Made by a program: the position numbers and the translations under genes. The notes below the pieces were generated by a model, which made no database searches, was not told the DNA's origin, and saw only the letters and a list, made by a program, of their open reading frames with translations. From Archaeoglobus sulfaticallidus PM70-1 (GTDB lineage Archaea > Halobacteriota > Archaeoglobi > Archaeoglobales > Archaeoglobaceae), in contig NC_021169.1 of assembly GCF_000385565.1 (NCBI RefSeq), positions 1,718,571-1,782,570 of the forward strand: 64,000 nucleotides of DNA, read 5' to 3'. Numbering within the stretch: the stretch's first letter is position 1; each line of letters begins with the position of its first letter. Positions 61,398-64,000 of this stretch are shown piece by piece.

Positions 61398-63091
61398 GCA
61401 TGTTTGTGGACTTTGATTTCAACACAAGGCAATGTAAGTTGAGTAGAGATGCAAAAGAAATATACAGAGCAATCTTATCTGAGATTCGGGACAGACTAAT
61501 CTTCGAAGAGTCTAGGGACTTTTTGAGTCTTTTCAAGCCAGTAGCAGACAAGAACGAAATTCTCAAGAGACAGAATTATTTTAAAAAAATTTTTGAGAAA
61601 ATAAACTCTGTTGAGCTACATAAGTTCGATCCACTGAACTTCAGGCTAAAGCGGCTCAACGATAGAGTTGTTTTTACAGAGGAACCTGAAAAAGCTATAT
61701 CACTCGGGTTATGTGATGTTAATGTTGTGGGGGATTACCCATTAGTTCTATCACCTGATGGGGGTAGATTTAACAGAATTGAAATACAGGAAGTCTCTGC
61801 TGAGGAAATAGCTCCAGAGGTTTTTGTTGAAGAGCTGTACTCAAAAAGAGATACCTTACTTGCAGTCGAGAAAATAATGAACTCTATAAGTATAAACAGC
61901 GTAGCTCCAGAGATTTTAAGAGAAATTGATCGATATGAAGAGATAGTCGGGAAAGAAAACAGGATAAAAGAGTTTGAAGAGTTCGTCCATAAAAAGCTTG
62001 GTGAGATCAAGGAGAGCATAGAGAAAAGGCTCGAGAAGGAGAAGATCGTGCTCAGTGGCAGGGATATTCTTGAGTTCATGCAGAAGGGGAGCTTTGATGT
62101 CTTTTCGATAATTGAGGATGCGATTTTTGAAGAAGTTTTAAAAGCTGAGCAGGAGATCGCTGAAAAATTTGGTTTTCGTGCTGAGTTTTTTGTCAGAAAG
62201 GTAATGCCGGAGATCAATTTTGATGAGCTTGAGAGAGTGAAGCAGGAGCTTGAGCGAGAATTGACTGTTGAAAGATATATGCTGGCGAGAGACATAATGA
62301 GAAAGATAAAACACATTCTGCCCAAGTTAAAGGAGGAATTTGAGATTGTTTATGAGCTGGATATCGCCAGAGCCATCAGAAGCTACCTCGGTGAATTCAT
62401 CTTTCCGCAAATCGGAAACTGCATTTACTTCAGAGAGGCGAGAAATCTTTTCATCAGGGATCCACAGCCAGTAACCTACTTCGTAGGGTTCGATACAATC
62501 GAAAATTTCTCAGAAGATTTGGCAAAGGGTGTTGTCGTGCTTACGGGAGCTAACAGCGGTGGAAAGACATCGCTGCTAATGCTCATTGTCCAGATACAAG
62601 TGCTGGCTCAGATGGGTTTTCCTGTTCCGGCTGAGCAGGCTGTGGTGAATGTTCTGGATGAGATCTTCTTTTTCAAGAAAAAGAAATCCGTGTACGGTGC
62701 TGGAGCATTTGAAACAGCTTTGAAAAGTTTGATAAATGCCTTAAAGGGCAAAGGGAGGAAACTGATACTCCTTGACGAATTCGAGGCTATAACCGAGCCC
62801 GGAGCGGGTGTGAAAATACTTTCTGCCTTGCTTAAGGTAGCGTACGAGAAAAGGTTCTACACGGTTGTGGTCTCGCATTTAGGTCATGAGCTTGAGCTGG
62901 ATTTCGTCAGGGTTGATGGGATATACGCAAAGGGGCTGGATGATGAGCTCAATCTGATAGTTGACAGGCAGCCGAAGTTTGGAGCTATAGGGAGGAGCAC
63001 TCCTGAGCTAATTGTCGAGAGAATATACCTGATGAGCAAGGGAGAGGAGAAAAAGATCGTTGAGATGGTGCGAAAGGTCTTTCAGGAGTAA
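61394..63091 (+). CDS. MutS-like ATPase (archaeal, MutS2-related)
   Basis: 565 residues. The C-terminal MutS domain V has Walker A LTGANSGGKTSLLMLI, a following Q/S region MGFPVPAEQAVVNVLDEIFF, Walker B RKLILLDEFEAITEPGAG and a VVVSHLGHEL switch histidine. The N-terminal 350 residues hold long helices and coiled coil (VKQELERELTVERYM) of the clamp/lever type, without a MutS mismatch-binding domain I. The Smr nuclease tail of bacterial MutS2 is absent. Likely role in DNA recombination or structure processing; the two small upstream genes may be partners. Confidence 0.85.
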   Translation: MSMFVDFDFNTRQCKLSRDAKEIYRAILSEIRDRLIFEESRDFLSLFKPVADKNEILKRQNYFKKIFEKINSVELHKFDPLNFRLKRLNDRVVFTEEPEKAISLGLCDVNVVGDYPLVLSPDGGRFNRIEIQEVSAEEIAPEVFVEELYSKRDTLLAVEKIMNSISINSVAPEILREIDRYEEIVGKENRIKEFEEFVHKKLGEIKESIEKRLEKEKIVLSGRDILEFMQKGSFDVFSIIEDAIFEEVLKAEQEIAEKFGFRAEFFVRKVMPEINFDELERVKQELERELTVERYMLARDIMRKIKHILPKLKEEFEIVYELDIARAIRSYLGEFIFPQIGNCIYFREARNLFIRDPQPVTYFVGFDTIENFSEDLAKGVVVLTGANSGGKTSLLMLIVQIQVLAQMGFPVPAEQAVVNVLDEIFFFKKKKSVYGAGAFETALKSLINALKGKGRKLILLDEFEAITEPGAGVKILSALLKVAYEKRFYTVVVSHLGHELELDFVRVDGIYAKGLDDELNLIVDRQPKFGAIGRSTPELIVERIYLMSKGEEKKIVEMVRKVFQE

Positions 63092-63098
63092 GCTGCCA

Positions 63099-64000
63099 TC
63101 ACACCTCCCTTCTTAAAATGAAGAACAGTGCTACAAGAATCCCGCCAATAACTGCAATGGTTATACTGCCAGCGAACAGTCCCGGCAAACCCTTGGTATC
63201 GCTTTTTGAAGTCTCTGACATCTCAGAAGTCTTCTCATTTGACTTCTCTTTTGGATTTATTGTAAGGTGTGGCAGTGACTCGAAATCATTGCTTTCCAGC
63301 TTTTTCAGCATGTCTCTTTCTGCAAGATTCATCTGATCCACAACATTTATGCTGTTGTTTGCAGCGATATCAACAACTCTCTTTCTATCTTCGCCCATCA
63401 CGATCTTTTTTGTTTCGTAGCCAATAACCCAGATTCTGTGATTGGATGGAGCAAATATCACAAGTTTAGCCTTTTTACCGTCAAAGCTTTCAACCTTCAC
63501 ATCCAAAAACGACTTCTGAACCTCTAGGGGCAATTTCAGATAATCAGAATTCTTGCTGTTGTTCACGGCAATCGAGATGCTGTAGTCTCCCGGTTTAAGC
63601 CATAAATCATCGAACTCGATTTCTCCAGTTAGAGAGCTAAATCTCGCAGTTTTCTCCAGCATATAGCTCTCGTTTTGGAGTACAACTCTTGTGAAGAACT
63701 CAGCGTTCGTTTTGATAATGATGGTAATTGGCTCACCCACATAAATTTCTGATGGGGCTTTAACAGACTCGATCTTGAATTTTTCGACATAGACCTTCGT
63801 CTCGTTAAGCACGAGCGAGCCAAAAATAACCTTCAGGTTGTATATCCCTTCTGGAACATCAAAACTCACCTCAAACTTTCCATCATTTACCTCCACCTCT
63901 TTCTCCACGCTGTTAAGTCTTATCTTTAGCTTGTATCCATTTGGAATATTTGTCTCTCCCAAAACAACCACTTTTCCAGAAATTTTTGATTTTATGCTTA
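63099..64000 (-). CDS. Secreted surface protein with C-terminal membrane anchor (5' truncated by window)
   Basis: The reverse frame stays open from the stop at 63099 to the window edge (the last codons read S-I-K-S-K-I-S-G-K-V-V-V), so the N terminus lies outside. Three Ig-like/beta-sandwich segments are visible: EVSFDVPEGIYNLKVIFGSL, EIYVGEPITIIIKTNAEF and FDDLWLKPGDYSISIAVNNS. A serine/threonine/lysine-rich stalk (SNEKTSEMSETSKSDTKG) then leads to the membrane helix GSITIAVIGGILVALFFIL with terminal arginines. A cell-surface adhesin-like or exported protein of unknown function. Confidence 0.75.
   Translation of the reverse strand, partial: SIKSKISGKVVVLGETNIPNGYKLKIRLNSVEKEVEVNDGKFEVSFDVPEGIYNLKVIFGSLVLNETKVYVEKFKIESVKAPSEIYVGEPITIIIKTNAEFFTRVVLQNESYMLEKTARFSSLTGEIEFDDLWLKPGDYSISIAVNNSKNSDYLKLPLEVQKSFLDVKVESFDGKKAKLVIFAPSNHRIWVIGYETKKIVMGEDRKRVVDIAANNSINVVDQMNLAERDMLKKLESNDFESLPHLTINPKEKSNEKTSEMSETSKSDTKGLPGLFAGSITIAVIGGILVALFFILRREV

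Overview
The window is archaeal and almost certainly from the Archaeoglobales (Archaeoglobus/Ferroglobus/Geoglobus group). It carries methenyl-tetrahydromethanopterin cyclohydrolase, a group II chaperonin (thermosome), CetZ, prefoldin beta, Pcc1/KEOPS, an archaeal Brix protein, a geranylgeranyl reductase and a gyrA/gyrB pair. Gene starts use GGTGA-type Shine-Dalgarno sites, or TATA boxes placed for leaderless transcription. I cannot fix the genus from sequence reading alone. No tRNA, rRNA or genuine CRISPR array was recognised.

Layout. 1-5.1 kb: ordinary core genes (MarC, Nudix, SpoU methyltransferase, PurM-like protein, DrrAB-like ABC exporter). 5.2-13.7 kb: accessory stretch with two decayed, related DDE transposases, two small membrane genes each broken by one mutation, a radical SAM protein and a membrane-fused phytoene-dehydrogenase-like flavoprotein; the conserved Brix-Pcc1-prefoldin beta block sits inside it. 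13.7-15.7 kb: a GC-richer pair of polytopic membrane proteins, the larger with paired histidines in its helices. 15.9-20.5 kb: APS kinase, AP-superfamily phosphodiesterase, DHH phosphoesterase, a TnpB element and an RHH regulator. 20.6-36.2 kb: phosphatase, NfeD protease operon, DUF131 pair, acyl-CoA synthetase, gyrB-gyrA, metallo-hydrolase, a dockerin protein and a TRAP-TAXI transporter.

36.3-45.8 kb is the most unusual part. On the minus strand a probable S-layer protein, an Ig-repeat surface protein with an exact internal duplication and a small anchored surface protein are followed by frameshifted remnants resembling phage baseplate/tail proteins. Directly upstream of the S-layer promoter is an array of eleven identical 52-bp units plus a partial twelfth. 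An IS6-like element with inverted ends and a short target duplication is inserted at its far edge. Beyond it are decayed plus-strand genes of possible viral or surface origin and an internally deleted transposase.

45.9-64 kb returns to core genes: ACT regulator and CetZ (divergent), PfkB kinase, thermosome, Na+/H+ antiporter, a second TnpB element, an ArsA/Get3 ATPase with an Hsp20-like tail, an RNA/DNA-processing beta-lactamase-fold nuclease, Sir2, Mch, an RNase Z-like protein, geranylgeranyl reductase and a MutS-like ATPase preceded by two small unknown genes. Both TnpB elements end against the ribosome-binding site of the next gene.

The main themes are core archaeal housekeeping, cell-surface construction with possible PAPS-based sulfation, and repeated insertion and decay of IS and virus-derived DNA. 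Frameshifts concentrate in the mobile or viral stretches, which argues for decay rather than random sequencing error.
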